Source: Nitrospirota bacterium (GTDB taxonomy: Bacteria > Nitrospirota > UBA9217). Taken from it: a stretch of 64,000 bases of DNA. Position numbers and translations under genes: made by a program. The stretch covers positions 1-64,000 of the forward strand of contig JAOUEV010000005.1 in assembly GCA_029858565.1 (NCBI GenBank), given 5' to 3'. Of this stretch, positions 40,593 to 49,892 are shown piece after piece. A model generated the notes under the pieces. The model did no database searches and was not told where the DNA came from. It saw only the letters and a program-made list of their open reading frames with translations. Numbering within the stretch: the first letter of the stretch is position 1; the number at the start of each line of letters is the position of its first letter.

Positions 40593-42517
40593 ATTATTCC
40601 CAAGACCTTCCCCATCTCGCCCACATCATACCCGCCCATTTCCACGAGCTGGGCCCGGAACTCGCTGCTTTCACGGATGATCGCCAGCAGCGCCTGGAGC
40701 ATCGGCGTCTCATAGTATTCTTCGAGAATAGCGAGATCGTACCGTTCCTGCGCGACCGGGATGAAATCAAGCTCCAGCGCCTTGGCCGCGGACAGCACCG
40801 CGAGCCCGGTATCAGCGGCGCCGGACGATACCGCGGCAGCGACCGCCATATGGGTGAACTCTTCGTGATCATACCCTTTTACGTTCTTCGGGTCAATCCC
40901 TGATCGTTTGAGATAGAGGTCCGTCAGGAGCCGTGTGCCTGCCCCGGCCTGACGGTTCACGAACATCACGTCCTGACGAGCGAGATCTCCGAATCCGAGG
41001 ATGTTCTTCGGGTTCCCGGGCCGCACAATGAATCCCTGGGTACGGTGAACCAGGTTCACCAGCACGACCTTTTTGCCTGCAAGATGCTTACGGATATAGC
41101 TGACATTGTATTCACCGGTTTCCTCGTCCAGAAGGTGCGTGCCCGCCAGGTGCGCTTCCCCGCGCTTGAGCGCCAGCAGCCCGCCCAGGCTGCCGACATG
41201 CGCCGAGGAGAGCGACAGCCCGGGGTGGGTTTTCTTGAGGTGGTTCGCCAGCACATCCAGCGCGTTGTCATGGGACCCGATGCATACAATGGTGTTCGCG
41301 ATCTGATATTTCCTCCGCAGGAGCTCGACGACCACTTCGCTTCCTGCGGCAAGACCCTCGCTGTCAGCGGGAATGCGCACGACCCCATCGGCACGCACGA
41401 GCGACATGAGCGCTCCCGCGCCCCGGGTGACCGGCGTCGCTACGAGATTGCCCGACACGCTGCCGAGCTTCACCCGCAGGAACTCCTCGCTCCCGAGCGA
41501 TGACGCGACCTGCCGGGAAAGCCTGGCGACCAGCGTTTCCACCGGCGGAGTTGGACGACCCTGGAGTGAATACAATAGCGGCCGGACAAATAGATTGAAC
41601 GTAAGCGCGGCGGAAACCGGGTAGCCGGGGATGCCGATCACCGGTTTGCTCCCGACAACAGCGAGGATCACCGGCTTGCCCGGCTTGATGCCCACGCCGT
41701 GAACATGGACCGTGCCAAGCTCGGCAAGGATCGAAGCGGTGAAATCCTCCCTGCCTGCCGAGGAACCGGCATTGATCACCACTGCGTCGCACTCTTCGAG
41801 AGCATCGAGGATCGCCTGCCTAAGGAGCGCGGCGTCATCTTTCACGATCCTCTTCCTGACGCCCTCGCATCCGTTCTCCGAAACCATGGCAGCGAGCATG
41901 ATGGAGTTGAAGTCGATGATGTCCCCCCGCCTGAGCTCTTTGCCCGGCTCCACCAGTTCAGTGCCCGTGGGAATGACCGCGATCCTGGGCCGCTTCCTTA
42001 CCAGGACCATGGTATGGCCGCTTGCGATCATCGCAGCCATGTCCATGGGACGGACAACATGGTTCTCCGGAATGATCAACTCGGTCGCGACGATATCCTC
42101 GCCCACGAGCCGCACATGCTGCCAGGGAGTGGCCGCTGTCAGGATCTCGATGCCCCCGGGGACCTGTTCAACGTCCTCGATCATGATCACCCCGTCGAAT
42201 CCCTCGGGCATGGGATCGCCGGTGTCGACTGCCGCGGCCTGGTCCGGCACCTTCAACCGCTTGGGCCGTGTCTCGGTTGCTCCGAAGGTGTCGGGAAACT
42301 TGACGGCATAGCCGTCCATGGCAGCCGAGTGATAGAACGGCGACGACAGCTTCGCGATAACGGCTTCCGCGGTCACCCGCCCGAGCGCGTCCGCAACAGC
42401 GATCCGCTCTCCGGAAAGCGGCTTGCGCAACCCGGCAGCGTCCAGGGCGGCATCGTATCTGCTGATCGCTTCTTCTAGGGGCGTATTGGAGAGGAATTTT
42501 TTTTGTTTGAAGGACAT
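40586..42517 (-). CDS. MoeA-like molybdopterin enzyme fused to periplasmic-binding-like domain
   Basis: 643 residues. Residues about 15-400 are MoeA: FYHSAAMDGYAVKF with the substrate loop, IPTGTELVEPGKEL, GSSAGREDFT and IPGYPVSAALTF. The C-terminal 230 residues are a substrate-binding (PBP/LysR-sensor type) domain, GSHDNALDVLANHLKK ... QAGAGTRLLTDLYLKRSGI. Known MoeA-PBP fusions are thought to sense molybdate or a cofactor intermediate. MoeA inserts Mo into adenylated molybdopterin. It ends in a stop within the 40480-40592 repeat and overlaps the upstream methyltransferase region closely. Confidence 0.9.
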   Translation of the reverse strand: MSFKQKKFLSNTPLEEAISRYDAALDAAGLRKPLSGERIAVADALGRVTAEAVIAKLSSPFYHSAAMDGYAVKFPDTFGATETRPKRLKVPDQAAAVDTGDPMPEGFDGVIMIEDVEQVPGGIEILTAATPWQHVRLVGEDIVATELIIPENHVVRPMDMAAMIASGHTMVLVRKRPRIAVIPTGTELVEPGKELRRGDIIDFNSIMLAAMVSENGCEGVRKRIVKDDAALLRQAILDALEECDAVVINAGSSAGREDFTASILAELGTVHVHGVGIKPGKPVILAVVGSKPVIGIPGYPVSAALTFNLFVRPLLYSLQGRPTPPVETLVARLSRQVASSLGSEEFLRVKLGSVSGNLVATPVTRGAGALMSLVRADGVVRIPADSEGLAAGSEVVVELLRRKYQIANTIVCIGSHDNALDVLANHLKKTHPGLSLSSAHVGSLGGLLALKRGEAHLAGTHLLDEETGEYNVSYIRKHLAGKKVVLVNLVHRTQGFIVRPGNPKNILGFGDLARQDVMFVNRQAGAGTRLLTDLYLKRSGIDPKNVKGYDHEEFTHMAVAAAVSSGAADTGLAVLSAAKALELDFIPVAQERYDLAILEEYYETPMLQALLAIIRESSEFRAQLVEMGGYDVGEMGKVLGIIS

Positions 42518-42521
42518 AGCG

Positions 42522-43100
42522 TCATCCTTTGACGAGTATCTTCGCTCTGCTCATCCCCACCTTCGGCCCCCCGGCAACAGTGAAGCCGGCGCTCCGCGCG
42601 TGCCCGAGGATCTCCTCGAACCGATTTCGTGTCACATGCATCCGCGGTTCTGCATACAGCATCTTCCCGCCCGTTTTGAGAACTGATGCGACCTGACCGA
42701 AGAACCGGGGAATATCCTTCACCTCGTGCACCATCCAGAAAGCCAGGATAAAATCCACCGGCTGCGATAATGCAATATCATCGGCAGCACACAAAACCGT
42801 CTCGATTTGGCGGGATACTCCCGCACGGTAAGCACGTTTGCGGCAAAGGTCCAGCATCATCTGCTGCAGGTCGACCGCAAGGACTTTTCCGGCCGGCCCG
42901 ACCATCTTCGCCATGGCCACGGAGAAATACCCCATTCCGCAGCCGATGTCCGCCACGGTCATGCCTTCGCGAACATGCGCGCCGAGGATCTGCCGTGGGT
43001 CGTGAAGCCATTTCCTGAGCGGATTGTCGAAGGTCCAGGCCAGCCACCAGGGGCAGACATGCTCGTCGCGGGAAAGGAGTTTATCCGATATTCGTGACAT
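42522..43100 (-). CDS. SAM-dependent methyltransferase
   Basis: 192 residues. The class I methyltransferase glycine-rich motif VADIGCGMGYFSVAMA at about 47-62, then KVLAVDLQQMMLDLC and the acidic loop VDFILAFWMVHEV near 115, with a Leu/Lys C-terminus. Substrate unknown. It lies between the two moeA-type genes and starts 22 bases downstream of the second moeA. Confidence 0.85.
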   Translation of the reverse strand: MSRISDKLLSRDEHVCPWWLAWTFDNPLRKWLHDPRQILGAHVREGMTVADIGCGMGYFSVAMAKMVGPAGKVLAVDLQQMMLDLCRKRAYRAGVSRQIETVLCAADDIALSQPVDFILAFWMVHEVKDIPRFFGQVASVLKTGGKMLYAEPRMHVTRNRFEEILGHARSAGFTVAGGPKVGMSRAKILVKG

Positions 43101-43131
43101 TTTTCTCGATCTTCCATTTCGAATTCCCCAT

Positions 43132-44418
43132 TCAGAAAAGTCTCACTTCCACTTCCTCGCCCGTTTCGATCCCGATGGCGTTCTTCGGGATGACGACCGT
43201 GCCGACAGCCTTGACCAGCGTACTGATCAGCCCGGAAGCGCCGAACACGGGCTTTGCCCAGAGCCCGTCGTCGCGCCGTTCGAGCATCACGCGCACATGG
43301 TCCTCGCGTCCCGGTGCGGACGGGACACTGCGGGAAAGCTTCGCTTTCACGACCTGGCCCAGATAGATGCCCGTGAGCGCGGGGTGCATCACTGCGCCGG
43401 TGAAGAGGGCGAGCACGGGCTTTACGAACAGTTCAAAACAGATTGCAACGGCAGCAGGATGGCCGGGCAGGCCGAATACGGGGATATGCTCGCCGCTGGT
43501 CCTGCGCTTTACGATGCCGACGATCAGCGGCTTGCCCGGCTTGATCGAGATGCCGTGCACCAGCACGCCGGGAGATCCGATGTCATTGATCACCTTTGCG
43601 GTGAAGTCCGCAGTGCCGACCGAGCTCCCTCCGGAAAAAAGAACGATGTGGCAGTCCGTCATAGCCGCGAGGAGCGTCGTCCTCAGACGATCCTCGTTGT
43701 CCGGGATAATGCCCATTCTCCGGGTCGTTCCGCCGGCAAGGGTGATGAGGCCCTCCAGATTGTAGGAATTGCTGTCCCTGATCTGTCCCGGTCCGGGAAG
43801 GGAGTCCGCGGAAACTATCTCATTTCCCGTGGAGATAATGGCGACGCGGGGCTTCTCGAACACCGGCACGGTCGCCACGCCGATGCTGGCCAAGATGCTC
43901 ATGTCCTGCGGCCGGAGCACCTGGCCCTTCGGGAGCACCCGTTCGCCCTTCTTCAGATCGTCTCCCGCCGAGATAACATGGTCCCGGGGACCCACTGGTT
44001 TGACGACCTCGATGGTCGCGGCGTCAACAGCCTGGACATGTTCGAACATCACAACCGCGTCCGCGGCCTGGGGCAGGGCTCCGCCGGTAGCGATCTTCAT
44101 GCACTCGCCTTTTCCGATCGTGCGGTCGGGCATCGTCCCCATAGGGATGTCGCCGATGACCGTCAGCAGCGCGGGGTGCGATTCGGCGGCGCCAAAGGTG
44201 TCGGCCGACCTGACGGCGTAGCCATCCATGGTGGATCTATCGAATTCGGGGTGATCGGAAGGAGAAAGGATATCGCGGGCAAGGACGCGGCCGAGGGTCT
44301 CGCGGAGCGGGATGTCCTCCGGGCGCAGGTCTGGAATGGCGAGATGCTCATCCAGCGCCTTGAGCGCTTCCTCGCGGGATACGACCCCGCTTCGGCCGAG
44401 CATGTCCTTGATGGTCAT
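43132..44418 (-). CDS. moeA: Molybdopterin molybdenumtransferase MoeA
   Basis: 428 residues with the full MoeA set: DRSTMDGYAVRSADT (substrate and Mg site) near 63-78, ATGGALPQAADAVVM, IISTGNEIVSAD, LFSGGSSVGTADF and GLPGHPAAVAICFELFV. It inserts molybdate into MPT-AMP to make active molybdenum (or tungsten) cofactor. It is a second MoeA-type protein besides the fusion at 40586-42517, a common pairing where Mo and W enzymes coexist. Close to trxB-like, with six bases between the stops/starts. Confidence 0.95.
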   Translation of the reverse strand: MTIKDMLGRSGVVSREEALKALDEHLAIPDLRPEDIPLRETLGRVLARDILSPSDHPEFDRSTMDGYAVRSADTFGAAESHPALLTVIGDIPMGTMPDRTIGKGECMKIATGGALPQAADAVVMFEHVQAVDAATIEVVKPVGPRDHVISAGDDLKKGERVLPKGQVLRPQDMSILASIGVATVPVFEKPRVAIISTGNEIVSADSLPGPGQIRDSNSYNLEGLITLAGGTTRRMGIIPDNEDRLRTTLLAAMTDCHIVLFSGGSSVGTADFTAKVINDIGSPGVLVHGISIKPGKPLIVGIVKRRTSGEHIPVFGLPGHPAAVAICFELFVKPVLALFTGAVMHPALTGIYLGQVVKAKLSRSVPSAPGREDHVRVMLERRDDGLWAKPVFGASGLISTLVKAVGTVVIPKNAIGIETGEEVEVRLF

Positions 44419-44424
44419 AAAAAC

Positions 44425-45357
44425 TTACTTCCCCGCCGCCTTGGTCTTGATCCTGCGGATCACCGCGGCCGAGCGCATGCCGGCGACGGCGCCTTCGCCC
44501 GCCGCGGTCACTATCTGCATGCCGCCGCAGGTGCAGTCGCCTGCGGCGAACACTCCTTCGATGTTCATCTTCTGGTTGCGGTCCGTGAGCAGGCATCCGC
44601 GGTCGTCCGCCTGACCTCCGGAATTGACGATGAGGTCGTTGATCGGCGTTGAACCAAGTGCGATGAACACGCCTTCGAGCGCCACGACGCGCTCCGCGCC
44701 GTCCGTGGCTATCTTCAGACCGGTGACCAACTCGTCGCCCACGACCTGCTTGACCTCGGAGACCGGAAGGATCTCGATGTTCGCCTTTGCCGTGAGACGG
44801 GCCAGCGCGGAATCGACGATCTCCGGCTTCTTGTGGGGGATCAGCGTCACTTTGGACGCCAGTTCGGCGAGATGCAGCGCCTCATCGGCAGCCTCATTGT
44901 CCGCGCCGACCACGGCGACCTGCCGGCCGCGGAAAAAATTGCCGTCGCAGGTGGCGCAGTAGGATACGCCCTTTCCCAGGAACTCGCGGGCGCCGGGAAC
45001 CTTCAGTTTCTTGCGCGCCACGCCCACGGCAATGATCACCACATGGCCCTCATATACCTCGTCGCGGGTCTTCACCCGCTTGACCTCGCCCTTCAGCTCC
45101 ATCTCCACCACCTCGACCGGGAAAACGAGCTCGGCGCCGAACTTCTCCGCCTGTTTCTGCATGATCGCGGTGAGGTCGAAACCGCTGATCGCCTCGTAGC
45201 CGGGATAGTTCTCGATATCGGCGATCTTGGCGGTGTAGCCGCCGGGGAACTCCTTCTCGAGAATGACACATTTCTGACCCGCCCTTCCAAGATAGAGCGC
45301 GGCGGTGAGGCCCGCGGGACCGGAGCCGATAATGATTGCGTCATAGGACTTCGCCAT
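44425..45357 (-). CDS. trxB: Thioredoxin-reductase-like flavoprotein
   Basis: 310 residues. FAD-binding GSGPAGLTAALYLGRAG at 12-28, the NAD(P)-binding GADNEAADEALHLAEL near 160-175, and the redox motif CATC in GKGVSYCATCDGNFF near 133-138, followed by FAD-contact GVFAAGDCTCGGMQIVTAAGEGAVAG. The pair is the usual CxxC of TrxB. The GADNEAADE site lacks the classical GGGxxA of NADPH types, so the pyridine-nucleotide preference (or ferredoxin dependence) is unclear. AGGAGGG precedes the start. Confidence 0.88.
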   Translation of the reverse strand: MAKSYDAIIIGSGPAGLTAALYLGRAGQKCVILEKEFPGGYTAKIADIENYPGYEAISGFDLTAIMQKQAEKFGAELVFPVEVVEMELKGEVKRVKTRDEVYEGHVVIIAVGVARKKLKVPGAREFLGKGVSYCATCDGNFFRGRQVAVVGADNEAADEALHLAELASKVTLIPHKKPEIVDSALARLTAKANIEILPVSEVKQVVGDELVTGLKIATDGAERVVALEGVFIALGSTPINDLIVNSGGQADDRGCLLTDRNQKMNIEGVFAAGDCTCGGMQIVTAAGEGAVAGMRSAAVIRRIKTKAAGK

Positions 45358-45441
45358 GAATGAACCCTCCTGTTCGTTGATCAGTTTTCATTGTATCCAA
45401 GCGCCCCGGGCAAGTCAACAACGGCCCGGTGGTGAAACAAC

Positions 45442-45471
45442 AAAGGCATGTCCCCTGGAGAACATGCCTTT
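45442..45471 (-). terminator. Intrinsic terminator
   Basis: AAAGGCATGT-CCCCTGGAGA-ACATGCCTTT, 10-bp stem. On the - strand it ends with TTTGTTGTTTC. It terminates the OB-fold gene just upstream of trxB's promoter region. Confidence 0.8.
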
Positions 45472-45500
45472 GCACGATCCGAACGACCGCCAGAGGACGC

Positions 45501-46295
45501 CTACTTCGAAACTTTCGCGTCCTCGACAATGACCTTGTAGAGATAGCCGGCGCCGAAATCCCGGTCCTTGGACATCGTCCCGGTGACCGTGACAACATCA
45601 TTGACCGCGGCCATGTCCTGCATCGTCACCACAAGATTATGGGTGCCCTTCTGCTGGTCACCGGTGCCGTCCTGGATATGGATCCAGTTCCTGCCCATGA
45701 TCCCCTCGGAGACCTTGACCACCTTGCCCTTGACCTTGACCGTCTTCTTGTTCAATTCGATGCGTTTGGCGTAGATGTCGGCGACCGTGTAGGCGTTCGC
45801 GCCCGCGGCCTTCTCGACCTTCACATTCGCGTCCTTCGGTGCGGTCTGCGATTTGCTGCCCGCTGCGCTCGCGGCCCCGGAATTGACGGGCGGATGTCCC
45901 GACGGCATGGACGGGCTTGCTGCCGCGGGCTCGGCGGCAATGGGTCCTGCCGAGAATATGATCTCGTCAAAAGTGCGGTTCAAGGTCTTGCTCTTGAAAT
46001 TAGCCATGGTCTGGCCTGGCTGGAAGGACATCTCCTTGCCCACCGTCACCTTGGACTCGGGAATGGCGATCCAGGTCTTTTTGCCGGCCTTTTCAAGACA
46101 CACATAGGTATACCCGCCGGCGTTCATGGATTCAACCACCTTGCCGGAAAGCCCGGACGGGGCGATCGACACCTTTTCGGTCTTTACCGACGGGGTCTTG
46201 GCAGCAGGCGCGGCTGTCTGCTTTTCCGGTGCTGCGCCGGCGCTGTGCGCACCCGTCACGATCATAATGCAGAACAGAACAAGGAACCTTTTCAT
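45501..46295 (-). CDS. Exported protein with two OB-fold/DNA-binding-like domains
   Basis: 264 residues with a signal peptide (1-20). Residues about 45-125 (SGLSGKVVESMNAGGYTYVCLEKAGKKTWIAIPESKVTVGKEMSF) form one small OB-type domain; 170-262 (YTVADIYAKRIELNKKTVKVKGKVVKVSEGIMGRNWIHIQDGTG) form a second. The second matches the exported OB-fold proteins annotated as nucleic-acid-binding or NrfJ-like in cytochrome gene clusters. No catalytic motif. Function unknown; likely periplasmic. Confidence 0.78.
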   Translation of the reverse strand: MKRFLVLFCIMIVTGAHSAGAAPEKQTAAPAAKTPSVKTEKVSIAPSGLSGKVVESMNAGGYTYVCLEKAGKKTWIAIPESKVTVGKEMSFQPGQTMANFKSKTLNRTFDEIIFSAGPIAAEPAAASPSMPSGHPPVNSGAASAAGSKSQTAPKDANVKVEKAAGANAYTVADIYAKRIELNKKTVKVKGKVVKVSEGIMGRNWIHIQDGTGDQQKGTHNLVVTMQDMAAVNDVVTVTGTMSKDRDFGAGYLYKVIVEDAKVSK

Positions 46296-46339
46296 CAGAA
46301 CACTTCCTCCTGGAATGTAGGGGTGGTTGACGTTGGATA

Positions 46340-46822
46340 TTACAGCTTATACCCGATCTTCCGCAAGAATTCTTTTCGTTCACCCCGGTCCGCGTCTGTC
46401 TCCACGCCTTTTGGCGGGAATCCGTCCACCACGCCGAGGACCCCCCTGCCCTGTCCGGTACTTGCAACGATCACCTCGAGCGGATTTGCCGTTGCGCAGA
46501 AGATCCTGCAGACCTCGGGGCAAGCCTTGATCTGGTTCAGGACGTTCACGGGAAAAGCGTTCCGCAGATAAACGCAGAACACATGGCCCGCGCCGATCGC
46601 CTCGAGCGCGCTGGCCGCAGCCGTCCGCAGTTCACCGTCATTTCCCTCGACGCGGACCAGACAGGGGCCCGACGCTTCGGTGAACGCGACGCCGAACTTA
46701 GCACCCGGGACCGCACCGGCAATGACCTCATAGAGGTCCTCGACGGTCTTGATGAAATGGGTCTGGCCGAGAATGATGTTGCTGCCTTCGGGGACCGGCA
46801 CGGGGATCACGGCGATATCCAT
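46340..46822 (-). CDS. Adenosine-specific kinase family (COG1839)
   Basis: 160 residues from ATG 46822 (AGGAGGCGCC upstream; the ATG at 46843 lacks a ribosome site). [34 protein letters not shown] and [17 protein letters not shown] ... [27 protein letters not shown] match the archaeal/bacterial adenosine-specific kinase family. It may bind adenosine or AMP; the reaction in bacteria is not well established. A short single-domain protein. Confidence 0.8.
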   Translation of the reverse strand: MDIAVIPVPVPEGSNIILGQTHFIKTVEDLYEVIAGAVPGAKFGVAFTEASGPCLVRVEGNDGELRTAAASALEAIGAGHVFCVYLRNAFPVNVLNQIKACPEVCRIFCATANPLEVIVASTGQGRGVLGVVDGFPPKGVETDADRGERKEFLRKIGYKL

Positions 46823-46909
46823 GGCGCCTCCTGAACTGATCACGGATGGTGACGCATCAAGTATACCACGATTGGTGAGCGCGAAGGAGGCTGGGGAAGA
46901 TGCTGCGGA

Positions 46910-47596
46910 TTACAGGGGGCTTCGCTGGAGTACCGAGGCTTCGATGCCGTTCTCGAACAGATCAAGGGTCCTGGCTATGGACTCGAAGTGAAGCTTGTTG
47001 AGATGGTCACGGTCCATGGCGCGTTTCCGCTTCTTGTTCAGGAACGACAGGAATACCACGCTCTTGTAAATGCGTTTGTTCGTCTTGAACGAGAACAGGT
47101 ACCGATCGAGGGCGCTTTCCATGAACAGGTCGTTTCGCCGCTGGACCGCCTTGCTGAAAGTGACGGACTGGACCCAGTAGGTCTTCTTGATCATGCTGTC
47201 AGCCTTCAGTTCGGCCCAGGTGTGCTCCATGTTCTGCATGTCCTCGGTCAGGATCTCATGCGCGACCGTGTCCGCGGCAAGGTGGCTCAGATAACCGTAG
47301 GCAAAGGCCTTTTCCGCGTCGGTCTCCGCCTGACTCAACAATCGGAGCGCCACTTCCCAGCTGTGAGAGCTCTTGTCCTCGGGCAGGTACTTCTTCCCGA
47401 TGATACTGTCCGCCATGAGGTTCCCGTAGAGGAAGTCCTGTCGGTACTTCTTGATCAGCGCGTAGATACCGGCAGGAATGAGCGGGCCGTAGGAGAACAG
47501 CTCGTTCCCCAGATACATATGGGTCAGGGGACCCCAGGCAAAGGAAAGTGAAGGGACCAGCAGGAGACCAAGGATGTATAGGAGAATGAATGTCAT
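46910..47596 (-). CDS. Zinc-dependent phospholipase C domain protein
   Basis: 228 residues. A signal or anchor segment (1-18) then the Zn_dep_PLPC pattern: FAWGPLTHMYLGNELF, YGNLMADSIIGKKYL, FAYGYLSHLAADTVAHEILTED, with several His/Asp ligands. The C-terminal half is helical. Members are found in many anaerobes near membrane genes. The actual substrate is not known. It is alone between the adenosine-kinase-like gene and the CDF transporter. Confidence 0.8.
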   Translation of the reverse strand: MTFILLYILGLLLVPSLSFAWGPLTHMYLGNELFSYGPLIPAGIYALIKKYRQDFLYGNLMADSIIGKKYLPEDKSSHSWEVALRLLSQAETDAEKAFAYGYLSHLAADTVAHEILTEDMQNMEHTWAELKADSMIKKTYWVQSVTFSKAVQRRNDLFMESALDRYLFSFKTNKRIYKSVVFLSFLNKKRKRAMDRDHLNKLHFESIARTLDLFENGIEASVLQRSPL

Positions 47597-47731
47597 GAGT
47601 GTATTGCCGTGAGCCGGGATAACCTATGATGAATGCGTGAGAACTTGCTCGGGCCTCTATCGACCAGACAATTCATGTTACATCTCTGCTGCGCCCCGGT
47701 CAAGAAAAAATGGCCTGTCTGCGGGTAAAAC

Positions 47732-48631
47732 TCACAGCCGGATCAGGTCTTCGTGCTCCTCTTCATGGGGATTAATATGGATCATGATGTCACCCACGTT
47801 GTTGAACCTCTCAAAGATAAGCTTCTTCACCTCTGTGGCGATGGCATGGGACCGCCGCACGGTCATTTGCGGGTCCATGTCGAGTTTCAGGTCCACGATC
47901 AGATACTGACCGGACCGCCTGCAGCGGAGTTCGTGGACCTGCTCGACGCCCTCCACGCCTTCGGCCAGCTTGATCATATCGTCAACACAGATATCCTGAG
48001 GCCGTCCGTCCATCAGTTCATGGGCCGCGGTCATAAAGGTCTCATAGCCGATGTGGAAGATAAAGAACGAGGTGAGTCCCGCGGCGATCGGGTCCAGGAT
48101 GACGAGACCGAAGAATGCGCCGGTCACGCCCACAAGCGTACTGACCGACGTGATTGCATCCTTGCGATGGTCCTTGGCCGCCGCGAGGATGGCGGGGCTG
48201 CCGAGATGCTTTCCGACACCGATGGAATACCGGTAGAGGGCTTCCTTGATGATGATAGTGAGGAATGCGGCCGCGACCGCGACCGCTCCCGGCACCTCGT
48301 AGGTCCGGTCGATGATCGTGTGCGCCGAGCGGTACAGTATCCAGCCGCCGGTGGAGAAAATGACCAGCGATACGATGATGGCCGCGATACTCTCGGCCCT
48401 GCCGTGGCCGTAAGGGTGCTGATCGTCGTAAGGCTGCCTGCCGATATGCAGGGCGACCATGCTGGAAAAGATGGCGATGAAATCCGCCGCACTCTCCATG
48501 CCGTCGGCAAATACGGCCTCGGACCTGCCGAAATGGCCTGCAAGCAGCTTCATGGTCATGAGCGCCCCGTTCGCCCAGAACCCCGTCTGGATAACGCGGT
48601 TTGCGCTCCCGAACCGTTCGTGTCGTTCCAC
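47732..48631 (-). CDS. Cation diffusion facilitator (CDF) efflux protein
   Basis: 299 residues starting at GTG 48631 with GGGAGGG upstream. Six membrane segments in the first 210 residues, with the CDF metal site FADGMESAADF in TM2 (about 40-50) and KDHRKDAITSVSTLVG in TM5. The C-terminal cytosolic domain (about 215-299) has VEQVHELRCRRSGQYLIVDLKLDMDPQMTVRRSHAIATEV and ends with a histidine-containing tail (MIHINPHEEEHEDL). It exports divalent cations such as Zn, Fe or Mn; which is not clear. Nine bases downstream of the release-factor-like gene. Confidence 0.9.
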   Translation of the reverse strand: MERHERFGSANRVIQTGFWANGALMTMKLLAGHFGRSEAVFADGMESAADFIAIFSSMVALHIGRQPYDDQHPYGHGRAESIAAIIVSLVIFSTGGWILYRSAHTIIDRTYEVPGAVAVAAAFLTIIIKEALYRYSIGVGKHLGSPAILAAAKDHRKDAITSVSTLVGVTGAFFGLVILDPIAAGLTSFFIFHIGYETFMTAAHELMDGRPQDICVDDMIKLAEGVEGVEQVHELRCRRSGQYLIVDLKLDMDPQMTVRRSHAIATEVKKLIFERFNNVGDIMIHINPHEEEHEDLIRL

Positions 48632-48640
48632 AGGCCCTCC

Positions 48641-49054
48641 CTACTCCTCGATTCCCTTCGCGCGCAGGCGCTTTTTCGACGCCGTCTTTTTCTTGCTCTC
48701 CAGGATCCGTTCCTTGAGCGCGGCAGGCCGGGGCCGTTTTCTGCGCCGTTCCTTTTCCGCAGCCTGGACCGCTTCCTTCCGCGTCCGCTCCAGAACCGCC
48801 TCGATCTTTTCCGCAAGCTGGCGGTAGGCGATTTGGCGATTCCGGGCCTGCGAACGTTCAGTACTGCACTTCACCTCGATGCCTGTGGGAAGGTGCTTGA
48901 GGTACACGCAGGTCGAGGTCTTGTTCACATTCTGTCCGCCTTTTCCCCCGGAGCGGACGAACTTTTCCACAACATCCCCCGGCTGAAAGCGCGCTTTGCC
49001 CGAAAGCGCTGGCCGTCGCGTGGTTTGCCCTTTTACCTGCCCGGTAACTGCCAT
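48641..49054 (-). CDS. Release-factor-like GGQ protein (ArfB/PrfH type)
   Basis: 137 residues. GGQ motif is at 39-41 in FVRSGGKGGQNVNKTSTCVYLKHLPTGIEVKC, then the RF-1 domain continues ERSQARNRQIAYRQLAEKIE. The C-terminus is Lys/Arg-rich (KKKTASKKRLRAKGIEE), as in ArfB, and binds stalled ribosomes. It hydrolyses peptidyl-tRNA to rescue ribosomes that lack a stop codon in the A site. Members without a codon-recognition domain are stop-independent; the function here is inferred from the family. Confidence 0.9.
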   Translation of the reverse strand: MAVTGQVKGQTTRRPALSGKARFQPGDVVEKFVRSGGKGGQNVNKTSTCVYLKHLPTGIEVKCSTERSQARNRQIAYRQLAEKIEAVLERTRKEAVQAAEKERRRKRPRPAALKERILESKKKTASKKRLRAKGIEE

Positions 49055-49116
49055 GACCTGATTCTACTCGATGAAGAATGTCTTTACAAGGTGCTAGTAT
49101 GTGGCGTTACAGATTG

Positions 49117-49130
49117 ATGTAAAATTACAT
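49117..49130. promoter_or_regulatory. Palindromic operator candidate
   Basis: ATGTAA-AA-TTACAT, a perfect palindrome in the AT-rich gap between the release-factor-like gene and the DsrE-like gene, near a TATAAT-like block (49149-49154). It may be a regulator site for the + strand unit. Confidence 0.4.
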
Positions 49131-49223
49131 ATTTACATTGCGGAAAGACTATAATTTATGTTATATGTGAAATTAACAAAATATATTGTCAGTTGTACCG
49201 TCATTTTTCGGGAGGGCGTATTC

Positions 49224-49844
49224 ATGAGTACCGGACCGGATATTGCAATGGACCAAAAACTGCAGGCCTATATCAACCAGCAGGTCGACCGGAGGGTCAT
49301 CAGCGCATCCAAGCAAATCTTCGACGCCTTGACCAAAAAGATCAATGCCGTCGAGAGCAAAGTGCAGCAGGTTGAGGCAAAGGCGGTCAAAAACCGCGTT
49401 GCCGTCGTCGCCTCCAAGGGAACCCTGGACATGGCCTACCCGCCCCTCCTGCTCGCGACCACTGCGCGCAGCATGGGAATCGAAGCATCGATCTTCTTCA
49501 CGCTCTACGGAATGAGTATCCTGAAAAAAAACGCCCGGCTCAAGGTCGCGCCCCTGGCCAACCCGGCCATGCCCATGCCGGTGCCGAACATCATCGGCGC
49601 GCTCCCCGGGATGACCGCCGTGGCATCGATGATGATGAGCGGGATGTTCAAGAAACAGCAGGTCCCGCCCATCAAGGAGCTCCTGACCATGGCACGGGAA
49701 ACGGGCGTCAAGCTCGTAGCATGCCAGATGACAATGGACGTCCTGGGCATCAAACAGGAGGACCTCGTCGAAGGCATCGAATTCGGCGGCCTCGCGACGT
49801 TCATCGAGTACGGCATGGAATCGACCATCACCCTTTTTGTGTGA
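49224..49844 (+). CDS. DsrE/F/H-like sulfur-relay family protein
   Basis: 206 residues from ATG 49224 (GGGAGGG upstream; the longer frame from 49158 has none). N-terminal helix with coiled-coil character (MDQKLQAYINQQVDRRVISASKQIFDALTKKINAVESKVQQVE), then the DsrE domain: VAVVASKGTLDMAYPPLLLATTARSMGIEASIFFTLYGMSILKK, with a cysteine in the C-terminal VACQMTMDVLG typical of DsrE-type persulfide or thiosulfonate transfer. No other dsr gene is near. The Cys could carry sulfur to a partner; this is inference. Confidence 0.8.
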   Translation: MSTGPDIAMDQKLQAYINQQVDRRVISASKQIFDALTKKINAVESKVQQVEAKAVKNRVAVVASKGTLDMAYPPLLLATTARSMGIEASIFFTLYGMSILKKNARLKVAPLANPAMPMPVPNIIGALPGMTAVASMMMSGMFKKQQVPPIKELLTMARETGVKLVACQMTMDVLGIKQEDLVEGIEFGGLATFIEYGMESTITLFV

Positions 49845-49892
49845 GCAGAGAACTGCTCGCAGAATCTTTGAACAGAAAGGCGGGACCACACC

